Shown: positions 32,031 through 43,918 of the stretch, in pieces
How the letters are laid out: the number at the start of each line of letters is the position of its first letter
How positions within the stretch are numbered: position 1 is the first letter of the stretch
Assembly (NCBI GenBank): GCA_014529385.2
Contig: CM043949.1
Coordinates: forward strand, 112,859,977-112,923,976
Source of the DNA: Adiantum capillus-veneris
Lineage: Eukaryota > Streptophyta > Polypodiopsida > Polypodiales > Pteridaceae
Length of the DNA stretch: 64,000 nt
Direction: 5' to 3'
The notes under the pieces: model-generated
What the model was told of the DNA's origin: nothing
The model's database searches: none
What the model saw: only the letters and a program-made list of their open reading frames with translations
Made by a program: the position numbers and the translations under genes

Positions 32031-33942
32031 TCTCTCTCTCTCTCTCGTTTTCCTAAGTAGACACTCTCTGGGTGATTGTTTTTCATATACGAGTGTATGT
32101 ATGGATTTGCCAAGTACGTATGAAGTTTCCCCATGATTATTTTATCATGTTTAACACACTGATTTATGCACACGATGTGTTTATGATCAGGTGCGTGCAT
32201 AAAAAAAGTCCTTTTCGTTTCACGTCATAGAAGCAGCAGGACATCATGTGCATAAATTAGTGTGTTAACCGAGCCATTAACCAAGCCGTTTATGTATGAT
32301 TTATGGTTTATTTTGGTGAGTTGATTTCAAGTATTAGATGTCCATAAACTCATGTGAGGATATATGGTTAGTCAACCCGAACCGCATAGGCAGATATGAA
32401 TAAAGTGGCTTTCTATCTGTGTTATTGTTTGTTGTGTGAGTGTCAAATGGGCAAAGTGATGCGATAGAGTGTTAGTCTATATCATGGATCTGAGCTTGAT
32501 GCATTGGTTTGAGGTCAAACACATTTGTTTGCATGTTATGTATGCTCCCAAAAATGGCAAAAAGTTGTTTTATGCATAGGTGTGAAGTTATGGTCTATGG
32601 TCGACCTAAAGGTCGGAGCTGTTTTGCATCATGTTTATGGTGATGGAATGATATCATATGATGTATGGAACCTTATGGATAGATGTGGATGCCTCATGTG
32701 CATGGTTAAGATTTCTTTCCACCTTTCTAGGTCAAAACTAGCTCTATGTGCTAGAGAGGTGAAGTGCAGATATGATGCATCAACTTTGCATGATTAGATG
32801 TTGTCGATATTGGATTTTATATTATGTTTAGATTCTGGTTGGACTTATTTTATGCATGAAAAGCTCATGTCTTAAGAGCCATTTGTGTGGACTTTGATTT
32901 ACTGAAGCCGATATGTCAAACTCCAAGTGTGGGAGTTGGTTAAATACAAATATGATTTGTGGTTAAGGGCTGAGATCCCTCATGGATTATGGTTGTGATT
33001 TTATAGTGAAAGCTGGTGTGGCCCTTGTTTTTTTTTGTGTGGATATGGTTATGTTTTCAAAATGCTACCAAAAGTTTTGCACAACAATGTTATGTTCTAA
33101 AGTGGTTATGCAGGATTGGTTGTGCCTCGTCTGAGTTGGCTAGAGTGCTCACCCGTGCGATGTGATTGGATTATAGTTTATGGTTTTGGTATTAGATCAT
33201 GAAGTGATTTTGATGGTTTATGGTAGACGTGTAAGGGTAGAGACCTTGTACAACCTAACTGCTTGGAAAAGATTGTTTGTGCATACGGAAGGAGCTATTG
33301 TGATTGGACTCACGTGTTATGTTTCTCATGGCAGCGTCGCTACAAGACTAGGATCACCTACATCGCTTACCCTTAGATAAAAGGGTCGTTGACCTAGGTC
33401 TTTGTTGGATCGGGGATGTTGCGTAGGTCTTCTTCTTTTTGTTAGCCTCATCTACACGATTAATGCGTCGGGGGTTGAGCGACCTACACGGCTAATGTGT
33501 CGGGGATTTTGCCTTGGCTTTGCCTAAACACTCGATGCTAGGCATTGAAGAGGCATGGCACCTAAACTGGTATGGTTGGTTTTCATACCCTACCACCTAC
33601 TGGTACTTGGGATCCTTTCAGAGCTCGGGTTCATGGAGCGAGACGAAGTGGCCTCAACTTTTGTCTGGCTCAGGTAGGTTGGAGGTTTTTTGGCTCGCTC
33701 CCGACGAAGTAAAATTCTCTATGTCTATAGTAGAGCGAAAGTGGATGGGTAGACCGATCGATCCCTACACAGGTTCCGGTGCTTTGCTCGTTATTTTGTC
33801 ATATTCTTTTTGACGTTATGGTATACCCATATTTTGTCATTGCATTAATACATGGTTGCCTGTTTCATTTAGATGGGGCATTTAAAGATTCTTTGTTGTC
33901 ATTATCCCCTATCTCTGTGCACTCTACTTCACCCTCCACTAT

Positions 33943-34009
<67 letters not shown>

Positions 34010-34241
34010 GCGGTGTACACATATATTCACCCTTCACAATGTTATATTTTCCCTTGAGTATGTTTTCACTCATAACACCCATTCAGGGGTAGCACTAGTC
34101 GCTAGGTGCCTCTGGATGCAGTTCGGCTCATGGCCTAAACTCCATGCTTGGTCAAGCGCTGAGAACTCCCTCCCCTATGCAAACGCTTCCGCTACTTTGA
34201 TGTATATTGAAATTTGTATAAAGGTGTAAATTGTATATTTT
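32031..34241 (+). repeat. 2.2-kb repeat, inverted partner at 58.03-60.42 kb
   Basis: The whole block aligns in reverse complement to 58033-60400, from TGTATGTATGGATT to GTGTAAATTGTATATTTTGTG. The partner lies inside what appears to be the 3' LTR of element E, so this block is best read as a truncated LTR of the same family. Its left edge lies at a microsatellite. It holds a 59-bp (TC)n at 33948-34006 where the partner has only about five units. Confidence 0.8.
33948..34006. repeat. (TC)n microsatellite, 59 bp
   Basis: A pure TC tract inside the 2.2-kb repeat. It is long here and very short in the inverted partner near 58270, so expansion happened in this copy. Confidence 0.95.
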
Positions 34242-34254
34242 GTGGCCTGTGCAA

Positions 34255-35127
34255 TCAGAGTGCCTCCTCTCCCACCATTAAGGTGTGTTCCTTCTCTTCT
34301 TGCATGTGTACCTGTTCCTCTAGTTGTTGTGGATATTCTGCACCTTCAGGAATTTCCATGGGTTCATTTTGTACGTTGATGCCTAGGGCACTAGGCCATG
34401 GCTTCGTCTCTTGTGACCTTGCTTCCTCTACTTCTTGCCGGAGCTTCAATAGCTGTTGCTGGGCTAGCTCATCTCTTCTCGTAGCCTCTTCTGCTTGATT
34501 GACCAGTAGCTCATACATTATCTCTAGTTGCTTTTTTTAGCTTGATATTCTCATTCTAGAGCTCTTGCTATTGTTTTCTTAATCTTTCTTATGATGCCAA
34601 AGAACCTTCTGGCCATGTGCACTCTTTGTCGCTGTTCTAACTTTAGTTCTTTTGGAGTGCTATGATTTTTTCTTTCAAGGCCTACACAGTCTGGTTATTA
34701 GTTGCAACACTTTCTCTTGCAGCCCTTGGGGTTGCTATGAGTCTCTGTATAGTCAAATCTTGGAGCTCTAATTTAGCTTTTAGCTCCACTAATTCATCTT
34801 TGTCCTCTTCCAACTCGTCTTCCATCTTGTATTTCTTGTTGTGCAAACTTTTTATCTCGCTTGAGACCTCTGCCATCTACAGTGTAAGGGTGTCTCTTTC
34901 ACTTTCAACATCCCTTAGTATTTTAGTGAGAGCCTCAAGCTCTTGCTCCACCACCTCAGATCTTTGACTTATTCCTGGAGAGTTCTTGAGATGTGGTCAT
35001 ATTCTTCTTGCATATTCCCTTCCCTTGTTTGGAGCATAATGTTTTCCTCTGCTAGTGTGAGAAACCGTGATCTGATTTTTTCCAATACCTGATGAGCATC
35101 TCTCACATCTTCTTCATTATTAGCCAT
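34255..35127 (-). pseudogene. Decayed coiled-coil reading frame
   Basis: From ATG at 35127 (MANNEEDVRDAHQVLEKI) the sense strand is rich in heptad-like Leu/Glu/Lys stretches: EEEYDHIS-type, LHNKKYKMEDELEEDKDE at 34870, ELAQQQLLKLRQEVEEA at 34460. It ends with GEEAL and a stop at 34255, beside the 2.2-kb repeat. At least one frameshift and four stops break it. No family is recognised; a retroelement gag or a cytoskeletal coiled-coil gene fragment are both possible. Confidence 0.5.
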
Positions 35128-35472
35128 TATGTTTCTTGGCAATGGTCTGGGGAGTGGACTTGATAGTGGAGTCCGTTTAAATCTTTCCGTCTTTCACTTT
35201 ACTTCCTTTTATTTTTGTACCCAGGTATTGGTTTACATCCTAAGGATTTGTTCTAATTGGTAATTTTGGACTTTTGACAACTATTAATATAACCTTTCAT
35301 TTCCTTTCTATCTCTCTTCCCCCCCTCCCCCCTTTACCTTTTGGACCATGATTGATATCAATACTGAAACCACGTTGCGGACCCTACCTTTGTATTCAAT
35401 TGTCGCCAACCTCGCACGTCGATGACCTCTTGCCATCCACACACACTCACTCGTCACTTCCAATGATTTATG

Positions 35473-35537
<65 letters not shown>

Positions 35538-36950
35538 TGTGAGTGTTCTATATGGTCTTTCATAGCTTGGAGTTGATGTTTGAATCATTGTCAAAATCAT
35601 GCAACAATACAACAAATTTTTGCTAAGGCTTCGGCGTTATTAGGTTCTATTAGTGGAGACTCATGGTTATTTTTTTCATGTTTAAATTTTTTGTAAAGCA
35701 ATGGATATAGTGTTGATACTTAAAATTCTTTTATGGTTTTTGGTGTCAAGTGTGAGGTGCTCACGTATCATGACACTCAGATTTAGGCACATTTGGTGTC
35801 AAGTCTTCTCTCTTTTTCTCTCTCTCTCTCTCTCTCTCTAACTCTCTCTCTCCCTCCCTCACTCTATCGTTTCTTATGCAATCTATATCATTCATTTCAT
35901 AGAGCTAGACTAACAAAATCTGCACCACTTTTGTGAGCTACATCACTCTTCACAATTTAGGGCTTACCGTGTCTAGTGAAAGAAGGACGCATTTTGGTTG
36001 ACGATCGCAACTTCCCTCACAAACTGACAAGTCAAATGGTCAAGGAAACATGTATACGAGCCAAATTTTTCTTTAGTTATTCTTTGAAATATTACCCACA
36101 CATTATCTACGGGCATATGTCACCTCTATCACCTCTATATAATGAGATATTTAAAAGTTTACATTATAACTTTAACTTCTGTGACATGCTAGGTACATGT
36201 CCTTGGGATGTACTTTCAATAACCTTACATATTTTGTGCATGGTCAAGGTGCATCATGCCTAAGTATTTTAACAAGGATGACCATATGAGAACTCTAACT
36301 AGATACACTTGGAAGTGACAGCTATCCAATTTACAAGAATGAAGATCCAACTATGTAAGAAACTATATACTGTAAATGAGAAAATTACTCTATCATCACT
36401 ATTTGCATATTACGCCATTAATTATGTAATGTAAGATTGTACCCATTAGCAATGTAATGGAATTAGATTTTCAAATTGCTTGTTCTATTTTATCTTTAAT
36501 GTTCCATCATAGGTATAATGGTAGTAAAATTTTTGTTACATATTACTTGATATAGTTTTCTTTATTTGCTTCTGTATGATATCCATGCTACTGTTTCTAA
36601 TACTTCTTTGTAGAGTTGGAGCAAAAGCACCATGATTTGTTTTTTGTCTCGAACTATTATTTGGCCATTATACTGCTTTCACACAATAGTAATCTCTATT
36701 GGAGTACGCCCTTGCAAAAGAAATCTCATTCCAAACTTTTAAAATGTTAATGCATTTAGTGTGTGCTTCCATTAATTTTAGAATATATGATTAAAGAAGT
36801 CATTTTTACTGCTTTGTCTTTGAGAATTACTATTGCAGATCATGCTACGTGCAATGGTTTCACGTTAGAGAACCTCAAGGTATACATTTTTACACAAACC
36901 CTTAGTCACATTACCCAGCACAATGGTTGAGACATTGTACATTGTTATGG
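35128..36950. other. Apparent non-coding stretch
   Basis: It contains (AC)n at 35476-35533 and (TC)n at 35817-35840. A 95-codon plus-strand frame at 35976-36263 shows no known motif. An exon-like segment at 36839-36880 (AG before, CAAG|GTATAC after) is too short to assign. Confidence 0.5.
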
Positions 36951-36956
36951 CAAGGA

Positions 36957-37195
36957 TCTTATCGCAGTTAGACTGAGGGAATGGCAAAATTTCTACACAT
37001 GTTAGAGCTCCTACGCTTGAAGAGGGAAGGACTCTCCGCTCCACAGTTATGGAAGCTTATGGTTATTGACACATGTCTTAGAGTGCCTACGCCTTGTGAG
37101 ACAGGACTCTCTGCTTTGCAATACTGTTATGGAAAATTTATGGATGTCGATACATATGTACTAGAGTGTCTACGCCTGGTCAGGTAGGACTCTCC
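36957..37195 (+). repeat. ~80-bp imperfect tandem repeat, three units
   Basis: Each unit has TAGAG(C/T)(G/T)CCTACGCYT, GGACTCTC(C/T)G and GTTATGGAA in the same order. Divergence between units is considerable. I see no coding role. Confidence 0.65.
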
Positions 37196-37554
37196 GTGCT
37201 TACATTATATGTGGAATTGGCCCACCACATTTGGTATGGATTGATATGAAAGGATATGATGGATTGGTCGCGCAAGGTGGAAGGGTGACACTTGGTGATC
37301 TGTTTGGGACAACATTTTTGACCAATGTTGCACTCCGCACCCATGCACATTTACTTCGTTTTATGTACTCCCATCACACCATACACATGTTACACATTTT
37401 TTCACTTTTACATTGCTTCCTACTAATCATTGCTACTCTTTTGGTTATTTTAGTTACTGTGTTATGCAGGCATGTCCCCACCATCTTGTACCTCGCACTT
37501 GACTCCACCACTTATGTACCTTGCAACTGAGGACAATTGCTTTTCCCCCGGAGT

Positions 37555-38109
37555 ATGTTATAGGTAAGGGATATGTACATTTATTACTCAAGTGCTCATT
37601 AGGAGCTATGGTCATTTATGCCGGCCGGCCAATGTGTATTCATTTTGAGCATTGAAGAATCTATAAATAAAATACGTGCAAGAGGGAAATGCTCACTCTT
37701 GCACGGGGGGAGATTGCACCCAGTGCTTGCGTCTTCTTCTCTCCTCTTCTTTCTTCTCTCTGGCTGTGCCAGTGTGGCACTCCGCTCTAGGAGGCACATC
37801 TGCACATGCTCTCTTGCTCTATCTCGCTCTATGTCTCTCTCTGTTCGTGTATCACTTAATTATGTGCTTATGGGATTGCCAGGTATGTTGATTAGTATGT
37901 TGTATGGCTTGCAGTACATTATTGTTGGTATTTGTAGAGCCTTCCACGCTTTCGACTGTAGCACTAAAAGTGTTTTGTGGGCACAAGACATTGGTGTTGC
38001 AATTCTGACACGCTTACAACCCTAGCAATAGTTTTGACGGTGTTTGTGGGAAACATTTTGAGCAGCAAACATTCTAGCTTCTATAGAGCCCACTTTCACG
38101 GACGAGACC
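37555..38109 (+). promoter_or_regulatory. Putative 5' region of ORF1-only element
   Basis: CTATAAATAAAAT at 37661-37673 is a good TATA-like box. Three bases downstream, GTGCAAGAG and CTCTTGCAC form a perfect 9-bp hairpin (37676-37704). The region could be the 5' UTR/promoter of the ORF1 element at 38110. TGTTATAGG near 37555 and CAAGACA near 37990 could alternatively bound a short LTR. Confidence 0.4.
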
Positions 38110-38838
38110 ATGGCCACTAGTACCTCATCTCTAGAGGCAAGCTCACCTTTGCCAAGATTGTGGAAACATCCCCAAAAATCAACAACATCACCCGCCTTCA
38201 AAGTGAACTCGAGAGACTTAGCAAGGAGAACGATGAGTTGAAACAAAGACTTGCTACTATCGAGGCCCGTCTCACCATAGTGAAGAAATGCAAGAATGAA
38301 GAGATAGAATAGATGGAAGCCATGTTCACTAAAGCCAAGGTGGAGGTGGAGGTGGAGACCACCCTCACGAAGGAGGTCAAGCCTCAAGTGGAGGAAGTCA
38401 TCTTCCACAAGGTTGAAGATTGTGTGGCATCCATGCTATGAAAACGACAATGACAAGAAGATATCACCCTCAATAATAACATTGGTGGGCCCCCAAGCGA
38501 TTGGAAAGGGGAGGGTGATCTCAAATTCAATGAATCCTTTGCTCAAACTCAAATAACAATCCACATGGTACAATGGGATCAAGCAACAATCACCCCTCTT
38601 ACCCACAAACATCACACCAACCATGTAATTCTTGCTTTCAAGACCAAGGCGGCAGACCCAATTAAACTCCTTGATCAATTGAGGCTTCTCAAAGACAATA
38701 AACTTTGGTTTGTAGAAGATCTTACACCTGTCCAACTCAAAATAGAAGAAGGTAGAACTCCAAAAGATACATAAAGCGTGTGCATCAAGAAAATGTGAAG
38801 TTTATCGAGGAGATAAAGCTATTATCCAAGAGTTTTGA
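38110..38838 (+). pseudogene. LINE ORF1-like protein, ORF2 absent
   Basis: ATG at 38110 (MATSTSSLEASS) shifts frame near 38145. One frame then runs from 38151 to 38774 through three stops. It encodes a coiled coil (LQSELERLSKENDELKQRL), a probable RRM-like part (QITIHMVQWDQ, HHTNHVILAFKTKA) and a C-terminal part (KLWFVEDLTPVQLK). A +1 shift leads to KCEVYRGDKAIIQEF and TGA at 38838. Order and length resemble the ORF1 of the full LINE at 39599. LINE 3'-tail sequence follows directly, with no ORF2. This is a decayed ORF1-only derivative, similar in design to the HAL1 elements of mammals. Confidence 0.55.
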
Positions 38839-39024
38839 ACTCTCAAATCGCCTCCCCCTCACCTGTCTCTCCTTAGCTTTTGTTCGTCTTTTCACCCTTC
38901 GATGGATCCTCGTTCCTTAATTGAGATGTATCTAATAACTACTCCAACTAGAAGGACCCCTCTATAATGTTTTGTTTTTGGTCCCGTAGGTCATATATGA
39001 CCTCCATGGACAATAATTCAATCT

Positions 39025-39028
<4 letters not shown>
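38839..39028 (+). other. LINE-type 3' tail with hairpin
   Basis: The tail has CCTCGTTCCTTAA and AGAAGGACCCCTC, shared with 48550-48605, then GGTCCCGTAGG and the 16-bp palindrome AGGTCATATATGACCT at 38988-39003. It runs into (TC)n at 39029. The final ~45 bp are shared with the full LINE tail at 43930-43970. Confidence 0.75.

Positions 39029-39076
<48 letters not shown>
39029..39076. repeat. (TC)n microsatellite after LINE tail
   Basis: A pure TC tract directly follows the tail. A block common to 45140-45220 and then (TG)n at 39159-39186 separate it from the next LINE fragment. Confidence 0.95.
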
Positions 39077-39079
<3 letters not shown>

Positions 39080-39154
39080 CTTTAGCCTGTCTATCTCAAA
39101 TTTTACGATTGGTGTCTAGCACCCTTCTTATTCAAAGATGACGATGCTCTATAA

Positions 39155-39186
<32 letters not shown>

Positions 39187-39187
<1 letters not shown>

Positions 39188-39448
39188 ATTGAGACACAAC
39201 GTACGAGTCTCATCAACTATGCAGTTTATGACCCCAAAAAATTCCCTAAGTATGAGTATCACACCCTACTTGACTGCTCAACTTTTGATCACATTAGAGA
39301 GCTTGTTTCTCCACATTTTCAACCATGAGCTCTCCTTACACATATCCTTTTACAACCATGATGTGGAATCTCAATCACAATGCTTATTTCCACAATTCTT
39401 GGGAATCAAGGCTCAATTATCAGCAGCATACATCCTTTCTTTCTCCTC

Positions 39449-39452
<4 letters not shown>
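39187..39452 (+). mobile_element. LINE 3'-end fragment
   Basis: It aligns with the end of ORF2 of the full LINE (43660-43900): GTATGAGTATCACACCCTACTTGACTG corresponds to the region encoding the CCHC-like end. (TG)n lies on its left and (TC)n on its right. It shares both ends (GCATTGxGACAC and CATACxTCC) with the copy at 48697-48963. Confidence 0.75.

Positions 39453-39453
<1 letters not shown>

Positions 39454-39506
<53 letters not shown>
39454..39506. repeat. (TC)n microsatellite at 5' end of LINE
   Basis: A TC tract lies between the LINE fragment and the 5' end of the full LINE. Reading through it yields an artefactual Ser-Leu N-terminus for ORF1. Confidence 0.95.
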
Positions 39507-39511
<5 letters not shown>

Positions 39512-39598
39512 CTGTGTAATGAAAGGCTTTGCTGTAACAGCATCTCAGAACTGAAAAAACTGTCAAAACTTTGCGTTTTTGTTGCCGACTTGAAGGCA

Positions 39599-40531
39599 AT
39601 GTCAGACAAAACTCGCAAGGGTGGAAAAGCCACACTCGCCATGGAGAATGATGCAAAATCTCCAAGGAATTTGGATGCTAATCCAACCACATCGTCTACA
39701 ACAACGGAAGCAATGATCATGGCTTACTTGATCTCGTTACAAGAAACCGTGAACAAGCAAGGTGAAGAGTTGCGCGCACTTGCAATGGAGAATGGTACTT
39801 TAAGAGTTCTCGTTGTGGAGAATGAGCACCTCAAGAAGGTTCTTGAAATGCAAACAACACGCTTGATGCATCTTGAGAATGAAGTTCAAGAATGTAAACG
39901 CTCTCTTGTGGACATGAATGTAGTGAAAGAGCGCTTGAGCAAAGTTGAGAGTGATCATGTATTGAAAGAGGAAACGATAGATACAATACGACATGATGTA
40001 TGTGAGATGAGAAATGCATCCAAATCATGGGCTGATATATGTAAGGATAATGTGGTTTCTACATCTCCTATCACGCAAGCCGTTGTCCAAGCAAAGAATG
40101 TAGAGAATGTGGACACTCAAGAATTGCAAGAACGACAAAAACGCTCAAAGAACATCGTCATTCGTGGAATCAAGGAGGAAAGCATGGAAACACCCCAATC
40201 TCTTGCGGTTGCTATTGAAGAGTTTTTTGCTACACACTTTGGCATGTCAGGAATCATGGCTTATGGTGCACATCGAGTTGGAAAACAAGGAGTCCCTCGC
40301 TCGGGAGAAAGACCTATTGTATGTACCATGGCTGATGAGGTAAAGAGAAAGATCATCCTTGACAATGGTTGGATCTACCTCAAAGGAACGGGTTGTAATG
40401 TATATGAGGATCGCACTCTTATGCAACAAAATGTACGTCGCAAAGCATACGAGGAAAGAAGCAAGAAGGTTAAGGTATCATCTCAAGAAGAAAAGTCACT
40501 TGAGGAGGATGCAAGTCCACCCAACAAATAG
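39599..40531 (+). CDS. LINE ORF1: coiled-coil RNA-binding protein
   Basis: I chose MSDKTRKGGKATLAM at 39599, because the frame upstream is (TC)n. The product is 310 residues. Residues about 40-140 form a long coiled coil (LISLQETVNKQGEELRAL, LRVLVVENEHLKKVLEM). Residues about 180-290 contain an RRM-like part (KRSKNIVIRGIKEE, IMAYGAHRVGKQG) and a basic C-terminal part (VYEDRTLMQQNVRRKAYEER). This is the ORF1p plan of L1-like elements: trimerising coiled coil plus nucleic-acid binding. Most plant L1 ORF1 proteins instead carry a CCHC knuckle, and I see none here. The stop lies six bases before the ORF2 ATG. Confidence 0.85.
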   Translation: MSDKTRKGGKATLAMENDAKSPRNLDANPTTSSTTTEAMIMAYLISLQETVNKQGEELRALAMENGTLRVLVVENEHLKKVLEMQTTRLMHLENEVQECKRSLVDMNVVKERLSKVESDHVLKEETIDTIRHDVCEMRNASKSWADICKDNVVSTSPITQAVVQAKNVENVDTQELQERQKRSKNIVIRGIKEESMETPQSLAVAIEEFFATHFGMSGIMAYGAHRVGKQGVPRSGERPIVCTMADEVKRKIILDNGWIYLKGTGCNVYEDRTLMQQNVRRKAYEERSKKVKVSSQEEKSLEEDASPPNK

Positions 40532-40537
40532 GGACAC

Positions 40538-43500
40538 ATGATCTATGAGACCAACTCACGCTTGCGAATAAGCTTTTGGAATTGTAACGGGTATCCATGG
40601 AATGCGGGAATTGGCATTGATGAGCTTACCAATGACTCCGATGTGATACTTCTTGTCGAAACATGGGAGCATGATGCGCAACGAATTCTTGGATTTGACA
40701 AATACGATGTACATTCTTTGATGTGGGCCAAAAATGCAAAGCAACGAAGAGGCCAAGGAGGCATAGCATGTATGACCAAAAAGGGTTTGAAAGATGTTTC
40801 CATTGTCAAAGAAGATAAGAATAAACGCTACTTATGGCTGAAAATCAGCCCACCAAATGGTCAAGTCATGTTTGTGGCCGGCTGCTACATTCCTCACTAT
40901 GACTCCAACTTTTATGCTCGCTTGAATATGGATAGAGATCAGCCCTTTGTTGAACTAGAGGAAGACATTGCTCATTACAAGGATCAAGGTGAAGTCATTG
41001 TTTTTGGAGACATGAATGCTCGCACAAATATGTTACAACACGACACACAACAAGTCGACATGCCGCATGTATCAAGAAGAGTGGATGACTCATACATGTA
41101 TAATCGAAGTTCTAATGATGCAAAAGAAGTGGATCACTATGGAAAGTCACTTCTACATATGTGCAATAGTACCGGAATGCTCATTGCAAATGGTGTATCT
41201 CTATGGCAAGGCACCAATGACTTTACATGTAGAAAGCACAATGGTGCTAGCGTGATTGACTATATGTTGTTCTCAGAAGCCACTCTAGAATGCATACAAA
41301 GCTTTACACTTGGTGAATGGAATCCGGAATCGGATCATAGGATGTTATGTATTGACCTCAAGTGTGGTAAACGGCCCGAGCATGTAGCCTCCAATCATGA
41401 TGTGAATCATTTGTACCTACGTCTAGACTTCAAACGAGCACTTATATATGCTGATATGGTGGACCAAATGTTAAGCATGATAGAGCATCAAGGGAGCCCA
41501 ACATTAGAATGCAAGTGAAAAGTTTTCAAAGAAGTAATTTTCTCTTGTGCGAAGGAATGCTTTTCGGTGAAACACATGTCTTGCAAAAGGTCTAAGAAGG
41601 GTAGCACCAAGAAGAAATGGTTTGACATGGAATGTAGTCAAGCCCGAAAACACTTGCTAAGATTGGATGCAATCAAAGACAAGGAAGTTTACTTGGAATG
41701 TTCACACACATACAAAGCACTTGTTCAAAAGAAGAGGAGAAGGTGGGAAGTCGAAAAACAACTTCTTTTAGCACAAGAGAAAGCACATGCATGTGGCAAG
41801 TTTTGGCAAAATCTAAAAGGCAAGCGCGTTGAGAGCTTTGGTGACTTGACTCTTGAGGATATGTATATGCATTGTAAGAACCTCTATGAGCAACCCAATG
41901 TTGATAAGATGGAGGGTTGTAGCTCCCTTCCATTTATGTCTCCCTTCTTTACCATTGAAGATGTATGCCGCGCGCTTGAGAAACTTGCTACTCGCAAGGC
42001 AGGTGACCTTCAAGGTGTCAAGGCTGAAATGATTAAATGGACAAGCAAGAAAACACGATATTGGATATGCGATATGTTTAACCTTGCACTTCAGTATGGC
42101 ATGCCTCATGATTGGAGTGCAAATTGGATCAAACCTTTGCACAAAGGAGGAGATGTAAACAATGTGAACAACTATCGCACTATAATGGTTGGTTCTCTGA
42201 TGGCAAAGTTATTTGGATGTATCATGGAGATGAAGATAAGTGAATGGGCTGAAAAGAATGGCAAACGTGCGCTTGGCCAAGCAGGTTTTCGAAAGCATCA
42301 TAGCACTATTGATCACCTTGTCACTCTTCGAGTTCTTATGGAAGCGTCTCGATTGAAAGGAAAAAAGTTGTATTGTTGCTTTGTGGATTTCAAGAAAGCT
42401 TTTGACATGGTACCGCGAGGAAATCTTTGGAGACGTATGCAAAGCCTTCAAGTGCCGAGAGAATTTATGCATGCAGTCTTTCGCATCTACCAAAAAGTGA
42501 TATGTCGATTACGTATGGGAGATGGAATTTCAGAATTTTTTGCAAGCACTATTGGTGTCAAACAAGGATGCCCACTTTCCCCAACCCTCTTTGGGCTACT
42601 CATTGATGAATTGGAATACATGGTTCTTGATTTTATGCAGCAAGAAGGCATAGAAGAGGTTAAGATTGGAAATGCGGTGATCATGCTTTTGCTTTATGCC
42701 GATGATGTAGTGCTCTTGGCACATACCTTAGAAGATGCACAAAAGCTTATGAGTGTCTTGGAACGCTTTTGCCTACATAGCGGGCTGATCGTGAATGGAT
42801 CCAAAACCAAGGTTATGCTTGTAAAGACCCTCAATGACGAAAATCCATGCATTGTATACAACAATGAGAAAATTGAAGTGGTAGATCACTTCAAGTACCT
42901 TGGCCTTGAGGTTCCATCCAATCATAAATGGAAGGATTGTGCAATGCGTCGCTTGGAAGCCGGAAAGAGGGCTTATTATGCATTTGAGAACATGTGCAAT
43001 GCAGGAGAGATCAAGTGTTGGGCTCTCAAAAAGTACCTCTTTGACACATTGGTGACACCGGTGCTTCTTTATGGAGTGGAGGTGTGGGGTGGAAGCATCG
43101 GGAAGTCTACTTGGAAAGAGTTTGAGAATGTCCAAAAACGTTTTCTCACCAACTTTCTCCAAGTCAAGACACAAACACCCTACATGCTCGCTCTTCTTGA
43201 GTCCGGATCGCTTCCCATTGAGGTCTTGGGCATGGAAAGGGTTGTGGAGTACATGCGTAAGACACAATGTAGCCCTTTGCATCGACTTCCTAGAATCGCA
43301 TATGAAGCAAGTCAAAAGGTTCAAAAGACATGCAAGAGCAAAATACTAAGTTCGGGGTGGATGCTTGATATCAAGAAATGGTTTGGAAGATGGGATGCAT
43401 GTCACTTGGTCAAGGATGCGTCGATCGACTCCCAAGTTAATGAGGCCTTCTTACAACGCCAATGTATCATGGCTTGGGAGAAATCCGGAGGTTCTCGCTT

Positions 43501-43918
43501 CAGCCATTACACCACACACGTTGCCCCAAACTACAAATCTCTCTTCTTCTCGGAACGAGGTAACCGAACCCATTCCTACATCCTTGAGCCCATCCCGTTG
43601 AGTGCGATCCGCACCATTGCCTCCATTCGTCTTAGCTCCCATTCTCTACGCTGCGAGACAGGACGTTGGGGCACTGGCGAGGAGTGTCATCGACTTTGCA
43701 CCTTATGCCCTCGTCAAGTGCGAGAGAGTGAGTACCACACACTACTTGAGTGCTCAGCTTTTGACCACATTAGGTCCTCTTTTCCCCATATATTCAGCCA
43801 TGAGCTCTCCCTACATACCTTCCTCTCCCAACCACGATGTGGACTCTCTATTGCGACGCTCATTTCAGCCATTTTTGAGCATCGAGAGTCACTTATGAAC
43901 TCCACTCACACCACGTGA
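40538..43918 (+). pseudogene. LINE ORF2 (endonuclease-RT), one nonsense codon
   Basis: ATG at 40538. Residues about 8-285 are an APE endonuclease: FWNCNG, LLVETWE, VIVFGDMNAR, VIDYMLF, SDHRML. TGA at 41516-41518 follows ECK, and the frame stays open to 43918. The RT has NYRTIM, FVDFKKAFDMV, KQGCPLSPTLFG and the catalytic LLYADDVVLLA. The end has a Cys/His segment (CTLCPRQVRESEYHTLLEC). Total about 1126 codons. Translation may depend on re-initiation after ORF1. Because the domains are otherwise intact, the stop looks recent. A separate RNase H is not seen. Confidence 0.9.

Noticed and set aside
34241..34260. Primer-binding site after the 2.2-kb repeat (ATCAGAG)
   Set aside because: Only seven bases match, and the adjoining coiled-coil frame runs on the opposite strand.
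36839..36880. Possible exon between AG and GTATAC
   Set aside because: Only 14 codons, with no family likeness and no neighbouring exons.
37555..37990. Short LTR (TGTTATAGG to CAAGACA) of a separate retroelement
   Set aside because: Ends fit TG...CA, but there is no second copy and no convincing primer-binding site; I kept it as the 5' region of the ORF1 element with low confidence.
39380..39598. Ser-Leu-repeat N-terminus of LINE ORF1
   Set aside because: It is read from the (TC)n tract and a fragment of another LINE copy; the ORF1 start at 39599 fits the domain layout better.
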